In this document: positions 1-12,110 of the stretch, in pieces
How the letters are laid out: every line of letters starts with the position of its first letter
Numbering within the stretch: the stretch's first letter is position 1
From: Odontocerum albicorne
Taxonomy: Eukaryota; Arthropoda; Insecta; Trichoptera; Odontoceridae
Assembly: GCA_949825065.1 (NCBI GenBank)
Contig: OX463849.1
Span: 35,049,199-35,113,198 of the forward strand
Direction: 5' to 3'
DNA length: 64,000 nt
Translations under genes and position numbers: made by a program
Notes under the pieces: generated by a model
What the model was told of the DNA's origin: nothing
The model's input: only the letters and a program-made list of their open reading frames with translations
The model's database searches: none

Positions 1-1185
1 TGAATAAGTGAATTGTTAAACACAATTAAATTAAATTAATTATTGTCAGATAGTAAACATACAGAGGCAATGACCGATGAATAATTCAATGATTGTCCCA
101 CACTATGAACAACAACAATATTTACTATTTACAACGTCTGCGAATTGGCTAGCCATCTCCAAATATAAATAATTAACCTACCGCCAATTCATTCGCTAGA
201 GCAAGGCAGATATGTATCGTGAATGTATTCACTCATTGGTATAAATTACTCGGACGCCGAGAAATAAACATATTATTATTGTCATTCATTCAACTGTCAA
301 GACTTGTTATTTATTTATCCGCTGTCCACTTATCGTTTTATATCCGCATTCCTGAGTCTATATTCATTGAATACAAATCAAGATCATCATGACTTATAGA
401 GATAAGCAATCCGCTATATTGATGACTCTGAACGAGAAGTAACGCAGATCGACTAAAACGAAGATAGCGATGTCGATATCAAAACCATCAGCACGTTCTT
501 ATAGGACACACGCTACATTGATAACGACCATCGTTACAATAGTATGAGTATGTGAAATAATTTTATTACTTAACGAACTCAAATCTAATGGTTAAATGTA
601 CAAATCAAAAAATTTCTCACAGTATTTCAGATAGTAAACTTTAATATCTCAACTTAATAAACCCTAGACAAATAACTAGTCTAAAAACTTGTATGAGAAT
701 AATCAATGCAATTCGTATGCAATTCTAAAATAAACAGCTTCTTCTTATAAAGTATTACATTGTATGAATCAGACAAATGAAGATAAACGCTATGTTAATG
801 TTCCGGTGAATAAAGGTCTGAATTAATACATTGACGTGACTTACTTTATGTAAACATGTTGCAATAAAAATAGTGAAATATGAGCACTGACCGGTAATAA
901 AAATTTGAATACAGTAGATTATTCTTGCTAATCGAAAGGGTGACCAGAACCGACGACAAACATAAACTACGTATATCATATGTCTATAAAAATATATTTC
1001 AAAATCGTTCAGGTTTCGTAGAGATTAATTTGATAAAAATATTTTTTTTTATCATGGTTCTATTAGTTCAGAAAAAAATTAATCACACGTGATGCACGAT
1101 ATTTTGTAGAAAAAATACACTTTCAACTATTTAGGCATTTAAAAACACCACAAATTGTCAAAAGATTGCTGATCTAGGTAATAAA
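1..1185. other. non-coding, no gene recognised; first 560 bp less repetitive
   Basis: No exon, transposon protein or tRNA-like box was recognised. Bases 1-560 are non-repetitive and hold several ATTGT/AACAA (Sox-like) and TAATTA-type words, so they could be regulatory sequence, but that is inference. Bases 560-1185 are plain AT-rich DNA; the only open frame is short and has no similarity I can name. Confidence 0.3.
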
Positions 1186-1500
1186 CCTATTGAGAGGAGA
1201 ACAATATTACTTCCTCAACTTAATATTGATAAGCAAAATCGAGGGTCTGCGCGGAAGTGATAGAAGGCGCTTTAAGCGTTGACGCAACATTTGAAAATTG
1301 ACAGGGATCCCGACAGTTGAGGATTTGTTCCATGCTGCAAAAGATAGAGATAATTTCTTAACAGTAATGAAAAACTTTATTAGGAGTAAACAAGTAACAA
1401 AATTAAAATTATACAATATATTATCTTTGAAACTTTCGCAAACAATCGACAAATCGATTGAGAACTTACGTATTAGCTGCATGAGGATGCTGCCCAATTG
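1186..1500 (+). pseudogene. LINE reverse transcriptase C-terminus, degraded
   Basis: Reading frames interrupted by stops and a shift give IEG...GSDRRR, then TGIPTVEDLFHAAKDRDNF, then LTVMKNF. This is the zinc-knuckle/ELFRAAxDRxxF type tail found after the reverse transcriptase domain of insect non-LTR retrotransposons. It is a dead 5'-truncated copy with no upstream RT domain. The clade is uncertain; the same tail family recurs at 10270-11230. Confidence 0.6.
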
Positions 1501-2620
1501 ACGCGTCGAAACTCATCGTGCCTAAAAATACTAAAACGCGATTAAAACTCGAAGTATTCAAAAATATATCTCTATATCTGGAAAATAAAGCTAGCAAAAT
1601 CTAAATTTTTATGGAGGGTGTAAATATTATATGTTTTGTATAATTTAATTTAAGTGAATAAAAAAACATAATTGATATTTTGTCATATAATTAATATACG
1701 AGTTATATACGCAAGGTGCTTCAGAAAAATTTAATTTATTTTCTTTCTTTACTGCTTTATTTTTATAATATATTTGTCAAAGTCAATACATTTAATTGTC
1801 AATAAAACTTAGATTTTTTTTTACATATTTATTTGAAACAAGTTTATTGGTTTCAAAGCAGTTTTCTTTTCCATACGTATCTATATACAATCAATGTAGG
1901 TCGTATATTTCGACAATATTACAAAAATTGTACCAAATTTTAATGAACTATGGTCGCTTTTTAAAAATCATAACAAACGCTACAATTTAATGTTGACCAG
2001 CGAGAGAGAAAAAAAAACAAAGTATCTAATTGCACCACACAGAAAGGATACTCAAAGCAAATCACCATATCAAATGTCAGGTATTTAATGGCGATACGCA
2101 TTTACTTTCGTGTGACAAGACGAAGTGGCGTAGTGGATGAATAAAAAAACTAGGGTCAAAGGGATACAAAGTTGTTTATGGTAGTTGAAACGGGTCTATA
2201 AAAGGTGACAAATGTTCTTGGAAGAGAATAAGTCCTCAATTGAAACGATACAGATGTCCAAAAGGCATAAAGGACCAACGGTCAAGACCCAACATTTTTA
2301 ATTGCCCCATTTCTTTGTAAATTGATCTGGATATCGTGATGAAAGGAGGACATAAAATAAGTTGTCGTATTTTAGGAAATAAATAAGAATATATAAAAAA
2401 TAATATAAATCTAGTCCTTCTAATGGCGGTTATTTATGGTTTTTATTGCCCTTTCTTAATATATACTAGAAATTATTTTGCCGAAAAATAGTGAACCATG
2501 AAATAATCAAAATATTAATTTAATACTAATACATTTGATTTCGTGGAAAAAATGTATTTATCGGAGATGATGTTAAAATAAATAATTACACATATGACCT
2601 AGTGTTATTATCACATCAAG
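1501..2620. other. non-coding, nothing recognised
   Basis: AT-rich sequence with homopolymer runs. No splice-flanked open frame or repeat family seen elsewhere in the window was recognised. Confidence 0.4.
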
Positions 2621-2624
2621 ATCT

Positions 2625-2872
2625 ATTAAGGTTTATTTGTAGTTCGTCTTCCTTGGGTAAGTTTTCTGTGACTTTCTTACCAAATATGTTTATAGCTATC
2701 ACCTTGTTATTCTTACACTTAACTTTTTTTTATAGTATTTTTAATGTCAATCAAATCACCATATCAAATGTAAGGTGTGAAGGTTTCAATCCCGAATTAG
2801 CGCACCCTTGAGAAGAGTATGCTCTCTAAATGGCGCTGTATAAATTACCATTTTATTATTATTAGGGCATTA
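2625..2872 (+). repeat. family C retroposon 3' end with (ATT)n tail
   Basis: Shares TATTTTTAATGTCAATCAA, a GAGTTAGAGCGCCCTT-like block (here GAATTAGCGCACCCTT), GCTCTCTAAATGGCGCT and a terminal ATTATTATT with copies at 3110, 9005, 16790, 28905, 29080 and 63780. The constant end and simple 3' tail indicate a retroposon, SINE or LINE 3' end. It encodes no protein. Confidence 0.65.
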
Positions 2873-3109
2873 TTAACAACTAGTTAGGAAGCATAACCAA
2901 GAATGTACTAAAACAATAACCAAATATTATAAATCTTTTTTTTTTTTCATTTACATCATAACCATATAATCCTTATTGCCTGGTCCGACTTTTATCCCAT
3001 TACAAAGAGAATTTACTTATTTCTGTAGAATGACAGCGAGCCCTCCCAGCGGGAAGAAAAACCTTCCCACGAGCAGTTTAAAAATCCCACCCCCTTCCTA
3101 TCTATACAA

Positions 3110-3235
3110 CTACTTTTTTTTTTCTTTTTTAAATATGTCAATAATTGTGAGTTCCAGACCCCGAGTTAAAACGTTTTTGAAAATAATCTGCTCTCAAAAT
3201 GACGCTATATAAATTACCCTTTTATTATTATTATT
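3110..3235 (+). repeat. family C retroposon 3' end
   Basis: Contains AATATGTCAATAATTGTGAG, CCGAGTTAAA, CTGCTCTCAAAATGACGCT and an (ATT)n tail. It lies directly upstream of a SINE-A copy. Confidence 0.6.
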
Positions 3236-3415
3236 GGTCATACAGCCCGAAGGTTATGGGTTCAATTCCCGTTACAATCCCACATTTTTAAAAGTGTTCC
3301 CCTGTGGCTTTAACTTAAATCCTCTTAAGCATATTTTTGGTTGGTTAGAAAAGATTTCCAAACAGTAATAAGCCGCTAGGTTATACTGTATACAACGAAA
3401 GTATTATACATACAT
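3236..3415 (+). mobile_element. SINE-A copy, 5'-truncated
   Basis: The B box GGTTCAATTCC lies at 3259-3269. It is followed by the SINE-A body (CCTGTGGCTTTAACTTAAATCC) split here as CCTGTGGCTTTAAC and TTAAATCC, then the shared LINE-like tail TTGGTTGGTTAGAAAAGATT and a CTGTATACAACGAAAGTA end. The A box is missing. Confidence 0.75.
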
Positions 3416-3527
3416 TACAATATTACTAACCTGCTAGTTTTTAACTTGCCTTTTTTAATTACACGTATTTTAAATTGTTAGATAAATACATCGTGAAGTA
3501 TTTATTACCTCTTTGTTCTAGTTGTTT

Positions 3528-3675
3528 AGACGTTGATCTTCAGCCCGGAGGTTTCGGGCTCGATTTCTGATGGTATTCGAAAAAAAAGAAGGATATGACG
3601 AGCTGTATGAGTGTTATTGCCTATCTACTATACTTATAGTAGTATTTCCAGCACGTACGATAGGGAAATGGGAAT
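3528..3675 (+). mobile_element. SINE-A-like copy with divergent tail
   Basis: CTTCAGCCCGGAGGTTTCGG with a B-box-like GGGCTCGATTTC shows the SINE-A head. The tail differs: GTAGTATTTCCAGCACGTAC resembles sequences at 29950 and 50710, so this may be a SINE subfamily with another 3' end. Confidence 0.5.
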
Positions 3676-3679
3676 TACT

Positions 3680-3960
3680 TGCCTGATCAACTAATTCTTA
3701 ATCAGAAAGCTCGATTTCTGGGACCGAAGATATTTCTGTCTCTCGGCCACAATGTTCCAAATGTCCACATCTTCAATTTGAATATGTTGAGGCGTGCCAT
3801 ACGAATGAGTATATATGTTAGATTTCAAAATGTATTTGTTTTTTACTATCCTATATTAATTGTTTTTTTTATTTCTCGATTCAGACCAAGAACGATCAGG
3901 TAAAATAGTTCGTTTGGTAACTGGATTGCTTATGCTAAACGTGGGTGAGAATTATCTCTC
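3680..3960 (+). repeat. family G interspersed repeat
   Basis: TTCTTAATCAGAAAGCTCGA, CAATTTGAATATGTTGAGG and CCATACGAATGAGTATA recur at 4000-4145 and, inverted, at 62930-63030. No coding content was recognised. Confidence 0.5.
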
Positions 3961-3999
3961 AGGATGTGGTAGTTTCATTAACTGTGAGTCATGTACCTA

Positions 4000-4145
4000 A
4001 CCCAGTGGTTCTTAATCCGAAGACTCGATTTAAGCTCGTTCTTAATCCGAAAGCTGAAGATAATCTTGTATTTTGACAATGCTCTTCAATATGTACAAAG
4101 ACAGTTAAAATATGTTAAGGGACACCATACAAACGAATGGATAAA
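4000..4145 (+). repeat. family G interspersed repeat, second copy
   Basis: CAGTGGTTCTTAATCCGAA, then CTTCAATATGTACAAAGACA and CCATACAAACGAATGGATA parallel the copy at 3680-3960. Confidence 0.5.
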
Positions 4146-4360
4146 CCCTGTTAAATGGAATTTGTTAATTATAATATACACATACTATTAATTCTTGCTC
4201 CTTATCAATCCGTCTTTCAAAATTTCACTCAATTGGTTCAACCACACATTTCTCAATTGTCCTCTTCTACGAATCTCATTTATTTTATTTTATTTCAACG
4301 AACAAATAACTTTTTTATGCAAAATAATAAAAAAATAAGTTAAATTTATCTTAGACATGT

Positions 4361-4855
4361 AAGTTGTGTTATAAATACATTATAAAAAACAAGTTCAAGA
4401 CGAAATCAATTTACCTTGTACCTACATGTAAGCATTGTTATACATTATAAAAAAACTAGTTTAAGGCGAAAACAATTCATCTTTGATGTGTAACCAGTGA
4501 TATAGATAATAAAAAAACTAGTTTAAGATGAAATCAATTTATCTTTAACATGTAAGCAGTGTTATACATTATAAAAAGAACTAGTTTAAGATGAAATAAA
4601 TTTATGTTTTACATGTAAGCAGTGTTATACACTATTAAAAAAACGTGTTTAAGACGAAACCAATTTATCTTTGACATGTACCATAAGCAGTGTTATACAT
4701 TATAAAAAAACTAGTTTAAGACGAAACCAATTTATATTTGACATGTAAGCAGTGTTATACATTATAAAAAAACTAGTTAAAGACAAAACCAATTCATCTT
4801 TGACATGTAAGCAGTGTTATACATTGTAAAAAACTAGATTAAGACGAAACCAATA
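4361..4855 (+). repeat. minisatellite, about 62-67 bp unit, 8 copies
   Basis: Units begin near 4361, 4428, 4490, 4551, 4617, 4684, 4746 and 4808. The core is AAGCAGTGTTATACATTATA, then AAAACTAGTTTAAGACGAAA, then CCAATTTATCTTTGACATGT. Copies differ by substitutions and small indels, so the array is moderately old. It is non-coding. Confidence 0.9.
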
Positions 4856-5577
4856 CAACAAAACAAATGTATATAACAGTTACTTTACTTTAACCCTGGA
4901 AGTAGTCAAAGTCATTTGAAAAACCATAAAATTCCCATATTGAGTGGTCAATCCGTGCTGTATTATTATACAGATAAATTAGTAGCAACCACTTCAATAT
5001 AGAACGAAACATTTTGCCGGGTGGGCCTACAAGGAACGTGTACCTAACATATCATAATTAAAAATAATTATATTGTAAATCTATCAATGTGTTATCCTTC
5101 AGCAACCCAAACCTGCATGACCTCTTATTCTTGTGGGAATATTTGAAAGATAGCCTCATACTCATAAAAGTATTAATTTATTACTCTTTTTATAAATCAG
5201 TGAGCATAAGAATTGCGATAATTTTACAGCAAATTTTATTACATATTCGAATATTTTACTGCGTTCGCTCATGTTTGATTTAAATATGTACATCAACTGT
5301 CCAGGTCAGTTGATTTGTCGACACTGGACGAAGGGGTTTCTTGAAATTCAACGAATAATAAGCGTTAAATCGTAAAAAATGTATATATCAAAATTTATAC
5401 ACCATTGTGCGAGGTTATGACAGGCTTTATAAAATATTAACGCGTACTCGAATTCAATATCGAGTCTTGATACATTTTTGTAACTTTACATTGTCGCGAT
5501 TTAAATTTAACTAGAATTTGAGACCATGTTATATTTAATGAAATGACGATTCTTCCGAATAAAGGGAGTTCTCTGAA
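4856..5577. other. non-coding, nothing recognised
   Basis: Unique-looking AT-rich sequence. The short open frames have no similarity I can name and lack splice sites. Confidence 0.4.
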
Positions 5578-5730
5578 GTGGAAAGAAAAAACGTTTGGTT
5601 ACTGGATACAGTTCTCGGAAAAGATGGCACTAGGAGACTTAAATTGGCTCCGAATAAGGGTAAGATGAAAATACAGAGATGGGGTTTCTTCAACGAAAGT
5701 AGCATTGCATGTGATTGTGGAGGATGTACT
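5578..5730 (+). pseudogene. possible LINE C-terminal fragment
   Basis: The frame reads ...KMKIQRWGFFNESSIACDCG. It resembles the RWGxxxSxxCDCG motif found near the C-terminus of R1/Jockey-type LINE proteins just before a cysteine-histidine tail. Only about 50 residues are present. No RT motifs flank it, so this is a tentative reading. Confidence 0.35.
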
Positions 5731-5773
5731 CACAGCAAGGCTCACAGCAAGGCTCACAGCAGGACTCACAGCA
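5728..5773 (+). repeat. short tandem repeat, 12-bp unit, about 4 copies
   Basis: CTCACAGCAAGG is repeated with one variant (CTCACAGCAGGA). It sits at the point where the possible LINE cysteine motif ends. Confidence 0.85.
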
Positions 5774-6594
5774 TATGCTAACTTATCCTACTACATGGGC
5801 AAGGCTTACTTGATGCGAATGATAGAGAGATCTAAGAAGCCTCTTACTATAAATTGTGGCATAATTTTACACATAACACTTGAAGATTCGGACATAGAAA
5901 TAAATAAATGAATGCTATTTTTGACCCGCATTCCTGTTGTTTGAAATGAAATAATCTTCACTGTGATTCAGGTATTCAGTGACTGAAATATTTATGGAAA
6001 ATTTGGCATGTACTCGTAATTGTTCAAAAAAAATCTCCTTTTTTATATAAAGTTGTGTATCATATTCGGTGTACTCTGTTAAAACGTCAAAGATTATTAT
6101 TTTTCTACAAAAACTACAACAGATCAAAGTATTATTTTATATCGAAACAGGTCTGCATTTAATTTTTTTACTGATCTCCAAAGATTACTAACCTGGTCAA
6201 TGAAACTGCGAAGAAACCAAAAGATAAATCGTTACTAAAGTTAATTTTTAGACTTTCAACACAATCGTAGTGCTCAAAACTTTATGTATTTTTAGTAAAA
6301 CGTGGTGGTGAAAGGTTTGACAGTTCAGATTAATTCAAATTCCATTCAATTTTCGTCGTATTAGCCACAGTAGGTTTGCTGGTTTTTTTTTGCGTTTTCG
6401 GACATCGGATATTTTATTTCTTCTTACAAAAGGTGAAACGTCAAGATGGTCATATAATATAATGAGTACAACATATTCTTTTTTTGTTCCAAACCCCCTT
6501 TTTGTATTTAAAACACATTTGACATGACAGGGTATCAGTTACTAATTCTCTGACATAATATTCATTTGAGGTACATTTTTTTACAAATTGATAC

Positions 6595-6810
6595 AAACGA
6601 CCTTCCACGCCCTTTGACATAGACCAATTTCCATTGGTGATTTACAAGGAATGGTGTTCACCATGACATATTGTCTTTTTATGTAGTCTTGCAAGACAAA
6701 TGAGCTTTGATTACGGTTCTGTGACGAAGACACGCGTGGCGCGTGAAAAAAGCTCCAATTACTAACGGGCTTGTTGGCACAGAAAGCTCATTTGTGTGAA
6801 GAAAGCTCTT
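6595..6810. other. candidate conserved non-coding block
   Basis: Higher-complexity, non-repetitive DNA with CCCTTTGACAT (TCF-like), a short ACCAATTTCCATTGGT near-palindrome and repeated AAAGCTC words. No open frame with splice sites was seen. The regulatory reading is inference from composition only. Confidence 0.25.
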
Positions 6811-7307
6811 TTTTATAATGACGATACTTCCGGGCTTCAATATTTATTCATGTTGGGTTATGTACAAAAGTGATTAACACACCCTTTTTTGGATATATTT
6901 GTTTTGTTTGGTGCTGGTTTTTTGCACGTTTTTATAAAAGTATTATCTGTATTTTGAAATCTATCAAAATGAAAATAAGTTGGAAGTGATGATAAGTTTT
7001 ATAATTAAAAGTTTTACGACTTGAATGTTTTATTGAATGTCTGTAGTAAAAAAAATTCAATTATTATTTATTTTAAATATGAAGTCCTCATATGAAATGG
7101 CAAAATTTATTTTCTTATTGAAACATTAAATTTAGTTTTTATTCTTCAAAAAAAGCGATAATAGCCAATCCCAGTTAAAGTATTTAAATATTTTAACAGA
7201 TATTGATTTTAAAAAATCAGATTTATTCACCTTGAGCCTTTTCTGTACTTGTCAAAAAATATTTTTTAAGTATATGGAAATGGCTCAAATGTGTGAATAA
7301 CCGATGA

Positions 7308-7500
7308 CTTCCATCGTCTAGTTGGTAAAATACTCTACCTGGGTATTGCAGATTCAAACCCCGCTGAGATCCGTCGTTTTAAAAAAAAGGTTTCGTCTGG
7401 TTTTAACACAGGAGTTCTTTAAAATTCTTCTGCTTTACTGAAATAAATTGTCACGTGGAAATAAATCCACCAGGTTGTACTTATAAAATTAAAAAGTAAT
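7308..7500 (+). mobile_element. SINE-A copy, near full length
   Basis: The head CTTCCATCGTCTAGTTGGTA carries the A box and GATTCAAACCCC the B box near 7351. A run of A, then TTTCGTCTGGTTTTAACA, then ATTGTCACGTGGAAATAAA and CCACCAGGTTGTACT follow in the usual SINE-A order. Confidence 0.8.
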
Positions 7501-8860
7501 GCAATATAACATAAAAAACTAAAGGTATAAAATACATAGAATCATGGTCACTTAAAATTAGAAAGGTTTTAATGGTTACATCAAAAATAACATTTTAAGA
7601 TCACAATACCTCACAATTCATCCATATGGAAAGATCAGGTTTATGAAATCCTTCAACCTGAACCGGGTAATGGTTTTTTTTTCAATCTAATGTCATACCT
7701 TTGACCTCTAAATTGTCATCCGTAAAATAACTCCAAATTATAGATACAATTGAAGGACAAATACATTATTCAACCATGAGATAGACTTAACTCTTTCATT
7801 CACAAAGAACTATCAGCAGGGTGAATTGCCTAAACCAGAAAAAAACTCTTTCGTTGGTGTTTCGGGTCACTGACGACATACTCTAAATGACCCGGTGGGA
7901 ACCTGTCATTCGTCCCATTGCAACGGTAACGTCATTAATACTGTTTTCTTATTCATAAATCGATCTATTTTACTAAGAATAAAAAGATAATTGTAAAACC
8001 TAATGTTTTTCTTACTTTTAAAAATGATATTAATCAAAAATCATGCATTACATTTCTTAATAAAATATGAAAAGAGTCACAGTTTTTTATATAACTGTGT
8101 TCTTGCCTTACCTCACTACCTGTAAATGTTTTTTTTTTTTAAATCTGTCAACTTAAATTCCAAAAAAATACAAAATTTAAATAGAATGACCAGTCTCCTC
8201 AATCAACATTGGAGAAATACCGGAAAAAGAACACCCCTTTAATCCTCCTAAATAAGACAGTTACTAATTGTGTTTTTTTTTCAAAAATAAAATAAGCATT
8301 TGATCAAGTGTTGGATATCTCAAGAAAGGAACTTTGATGGCGGTTAAATGGAGTACATATATCTAAGTATTTTAGCTAAAAGTCCGAGAATTTCTGAGCC
8401 TTCCCTCGTATAAAGTCATGTAAAATTTAAATCCATATACATATCTAAATAAAGTGCCTTTACCAATACATCATATTATTTCATTAAAATTTCCCAATAG
8501 CAATAAGTAAACACCTTAAATCGTCTTCAAAAAGCATGCGCAGAAAGCAACATAATTTTATGAGGATATAAAATTAACGGAAATCAATAACGAAACACAC
8601 TTACGAGTATCATATATACAGATTTTTTTTTGTCTTGAACAATCAATTAAAATATTTTAAAATAATCCGGGTAATCTCTTATATATGTTGTGATGTAATG
8701 ATTTAAAGTGATGGAAAATGGAAAAATAAGGACATAATTTTGCAAAAAAGACTCAACCCACATTTTATCTGTTCGAAGATAATTGAGGAAACATCTCGTC
8801 ATCGTGATAGTAGCAAACTTATATATGGAACGGAAACCTGGCATTGAAAGGGAATGATAA
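7501..8860. other. non-coding; possible conserved block at 7825-7960
   Basis: No gene was recognised. Bases 7825-7960 are less AT-rich and unique, including GGGTCACTGACGACATACTC and GCAACGGTAACGTCATTAAT. The rest is plain AT-rich sequence. Confidence 0.3.
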
Positions 8861-9004
8861 AAGCAGACAAAATGTGACAGTAATGCGCACTTTGCTTATA
8901 ATATGTGGTATTACAATGTTAAATGGAGAAAGAAATTATAGGACAGGGTAACTACGAGTATTTGTTAGATATAGATATTATAAGTGAAATTGGAGTAAAT
9001 TGGA

Positions 9005-9066
9005 ACGTAAGGAGAGTCTGCTCTCTAAACGACGCTGTATAAATTGTTATTTTTTTATTATTATTG
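9005..9066 (+). repeat. family C 3' end inserted in a LINE copy
   Basis: GAGAGTCTGCTCTCTAAACG, then ACGCTGTATAAATTG and ATTATTATT. It interrupts the LINE remnant spanning 8866-9450, so it arrived later. Confidence 0.65.
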
Positions 9067-9164
9067 AATAAAGAAAGAAATCTGGGCACACTTTGGCAAC
9101 AATGTTAGTATGCGTTGCGAAAGTCTTACGAAACAAATAAATATGTATGAAATTTATGAAAAGC

Positions 9165-9258
9165 GTGTAAGGGGTATACCGAGGAAAGCGTATAAGGGGT
9201 ATACCGAGGAAAGCGTATAAGGGGTATACAGAGGAAAGCGTATACCGAGGAAAGAAGA
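9165..9258 (+). repeat. minisatellite, 25-bp unit, about 3.7 copies
   Basis: Units of AAAGCGTATAAGGGGTATAC plus CGAGG, the last one deleted internally. It sits in LINE coding remnants at the place where the copy at 43985 has one CATACCGAGGAAAGAGGG segment, so it probably expanded from LINE sequence. Confidence 0.85.
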
Positions 9259-9450
9259 AATAATACAGTTGGAGAAATTTTACCCGAGGGAAAGTTAAGA
9301 AGTCAAGAGAACAAAAGAGCATGTGTGACGAATTATTTTGATGTAGATGAGACGAGATTTGTGTACGCGCATAGAAAAGTGTGGAGATCTGTCCTCTCTG
9401 CCCACTAAAAAAGCAACATGGCGTAATGGTATGGTATGTATATATCTCGT

Positions 9451-10269
9451 CGCTCTGTATGGACTTGTATGAAAGATTTTTTTAAACACTATTAAACCAC
9501 GAAATACCTATTTCAACTGACTTGAAATTTTGTACGAATTAAATTGATCCGTGCTTTTTCCATATTTCAAACTAAAAAAGGCGATTTGTGAGTTGGATCA
9601 TTTTTAATATGAAGCTACCGAAGATTTCAACAAAAGAGTACAACAAATTGAATTGATTAAAACTATTTTTCAAAATGATCATTGAGAAATTGACCAATTT
9701 TTCATTTTACATATTATTGTGTGATAAATAGGCCTAACATATTTAGAGTCTTCGTAAATATCTCAGCATCAATCAATCGAAACAAAGGTGAGATTTGTCT
9801 TGAAGCTTGAACTTGAAGGCTTTCAATAATCCTGATCATATTTCATCCATTAATAAAATCACCTTCTTGACGAAAAATTATTTAGATGTATGTCCGTTTT
9901 CGTTAACATTTCGATATTAAATAAATATATATTATTTCAAAACATTTAAGATATTTTTCTTGTGTATGAAGAAAACGTTGGCTTATTCAACCTGATATTT
10001 ACAAAATGTATCATTTTTTATTTATTTATATTTTTTATTTTTCCTCTAAAATATACAAAACACTCCTCTTCCCAAATAGACGAATACCCGTTCTAAGGCA
10101 GACAGACAATCATGCTCGTTCAAGGAGCTGTAAATTGTCTAGTCGAGAGATAAGCGTTGAATATTTCTAACAACTAAACTAGATTATGTCTGCATAAACT
10201 GTTGAGATTGTTTAAGATATCTTATAATTAGGACTGCTTTGGATATTGACATACATATTTTATATACTC
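9451..10269. other. non-coding, nothing recognised
   Basis: AT-rich sequence without an identifiable gene or repeat family. Confidence 0.4.
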
Positions 10270-10976
10270 GTAACAAGTAAAGAATAAACTAAACGTACAG
10301 GTGTCCAGCAAGGACTGAAGATTAATGTTAAAAAATATGATGGTCTTAAGTTGACAGTCTCATAGTGGCATATCTCTGAAGCTGATCGGGTAACCTTTCG
10401 AACAAGTCGACAATTTCAAATATTTAGAAAGCATAATTACTAGTAACCATGACTAAGATAGAGAAGTTAGATACCGAATTGATATAGCACCTGCAGGATT
10501 TCTCAAGATGTGATCAGTTTTATATAATCGTAACTTGAATAAAAAAAACCACAACGTATAATCCACAACGTATGTTTAAGTGCTGTATATGGTTTATTTA
10601 AGTGTATAATGTTAAAACATGAACTGTGAAGACCAGAAAGATAAGTAAGCTAGAATTATTCGAAATGTGGCTTCGTCGGAGAATGATCAAAACCTCTTAT
10701 TTCTATCATATCTCAAACACAGAGGCTCTGCATCGAGCAGGTGTAGAACGAGAACTCGTAAATAGCATAAAAGCCACAAAAACTGCATATTTTAGATGTA
10801 TATTAAAAGAAGAAAACGATTACTTCCTAAAATGAATATTGAAGAGCGAATTGAGGATCGACGGAGAATCGGTAGAAGACGTTTGTTGTGGTTACACAAC
10901 ATTGCGAATGAACAAATATCCAGATAGGAAGAGAAAAGGAACTGTTCCGTGCCAGAGACAGAGATATTTTCTCAAG
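10270..10976 (+). pseudogene. LINE RT thumb/C-terminal region, degraded
   Basis: Recognisable pieces in shifting frames are VQQGLK, VDNFKYLES near 10410, TRKISKLELFEMWLRRRM at 10632-10685, ISNTEALHRAGVERELVNSI at about 10711-10770 and KTAYFRCILKEEN. These correspond to the post-catalytic part of insect non-LTR reverse transcriptases (YLGSxI ... KLEAFEMWLLRRM ... KTAYFGHILR). Stops and frameshifts show the copy is dead. Its 3' part is rewritten into a 32-bp array. Confidence 0.75.
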
Positions 10977-11228
10977 ACGTTGGAAAGCAGTCATCAAATC
11001 AAATGAAGACGTTGAAAAGGAGTTATCAAATGAATTAAAGACGTTGGACAGCAATCATCAAATCAAGTTAAGACGTTGGAAAACAGTCATCAAATCAAAT
11101 GAAGACGTTGGAAAGCAGTTATCAAATTAATTAAAGACGTTGGACAGCAGTCATCAAATCAAGTTAAGACGTTGGAAAGCAGTCATGAAATCAAGTAAAG
11201 GTGCTGGAATGCAGTCATCAAATCAAGT
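10977..11228 (+). repeat. 32-bp minisatellite, 8 units, with 96-bp higher order
   Basis: Units are variants of GACGTTGGAAAGCAGTCATC plus AAATCAAATGAA. Units 1-3 (ending ATGAA, ATTAAA, AGTTAA) are repeated as units 4-6, which gives a 96-bp higher-order period. In frame the unit reads RRWKAVIKSNE, continuing the LINE protein end. Confidence 0.85.
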
Positions 11229-11845
11229 AAATAGTAATCAATGGTAATTTTTAATTTTCATTAAAGTTTTTTAAAAATCATACATACTCGTATATATTAA
11301 GTACAGAAAGAAATGTTGAATATTCTAAAGTAAATTGACCTTAACTTGTATTGCGAATAAAATAGATAAATACGTATACGCCTGTTCCATTGTAATTATT
11401 TTTTTATATATTCTGTTGCTTTTTAATGTATTGAGCAATCACTGCTGGTTTTTCATTGTTGTTTTTATTATTAACATATAAGGTACATTGTACTGTTTAT
11501 ATATTATATAAATAAATAAATAAAGAAATTTATAGTAATATTTACTCATATTTATCTTCGTGAGAATTCATGATGTAGTTAGGGCACAATGTTTCTTAGT
11601 TGAAGGATCTAAGGGTCAAACAGTGATCCTCTGCCTCCAGTCCCCTTTCACTGGTCCTCTCCCCAAATTCATAACCCCACCCCACCCCTGACTATTTGGT
11701 GATTGATCTTCAAATTAGGAGTTTTCCATCATAACTTAAGCACATGAATAATTCAAATACTCGTCAATTTATTTGTATTGTTCAATACATATTTTTTTTT
11801 AGAAAATTATACACACATATCGTTACGACGCTTCGGTGCTGGAGT
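11229..11845. other. non-coding, nothing recognised
   Basis: Contains a C-rich patch at 11610-11700 (CCCCACCCCACCCC) but no gene or repeat that I can name. Confidence 0.35.
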
Positions 11846-11849
11846 AGGC

Positions 11850-12110
11850 ATATAGGATAGAGCGTCAGACTTTTTTATATTGATAAATATATTTTGCCTC
11901 TTCCACATCCATATACTTTTTTACACTGCTCCTGCGATTTATCTTACAAAATATCGTTCACTTGGTTAAACCATACTTTCCTACGTCTTCCACTCACATT
12001 TACACTGTATATTTGTTTTTATAAGTATTTTTTTCATTTATTCGTTACACCTGCCTAAACCGTCTCAGCGTGCTCTTCTTCATCTCACTAAACAGGACAG
12101 AGCGCCAGAC
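11850..12110 (-). pseudogene. LINE C-terminus fragment
   Basis: Minus-strand remnants of the WRS...tail (AGAGCGTCAGAC) and of the RPRRKYLDQ / RWFGHVER region (CTTTCCTACGTCTTCCACTC and CCTAAACCGTCTCAGCGTGC). It is followed head to tail by a second copy of the same segment. Confidence 0.6.

Larger units (their letters stand above)
8866..9450 (+). pseudogene. LINE reverse transcriptase C-terminus with insertion
   Basis: Broken frames recover an AMRTL/ICG-like block (GTAATGCGCACTTTGCTTAT), then after 9260 the residues QVKSQENKRACV, DVDETRFVYAHRKVWRS and VLSAH. This is the terminal tail of a very common insect non-LTR element. A family C fragment interrupts it at 9005-9066, and a 25-bp minisatellite lies inside it. 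The same tail recurs at 43715 on this strand and at 27690 and 40515 on the other. Confidence 0.7.

Noticed and set aside
4361..4855. CRISPR-like array
   Set aside because: Units are contiguous with no unique spacers; this is a minisatellite in a eukaryotic genome.
9047..9489. Minus-strand ORFs of 91 and 64 codons
   Set aside because: They are antisense to a plus-strand LINE remnant and a 25-bp array.
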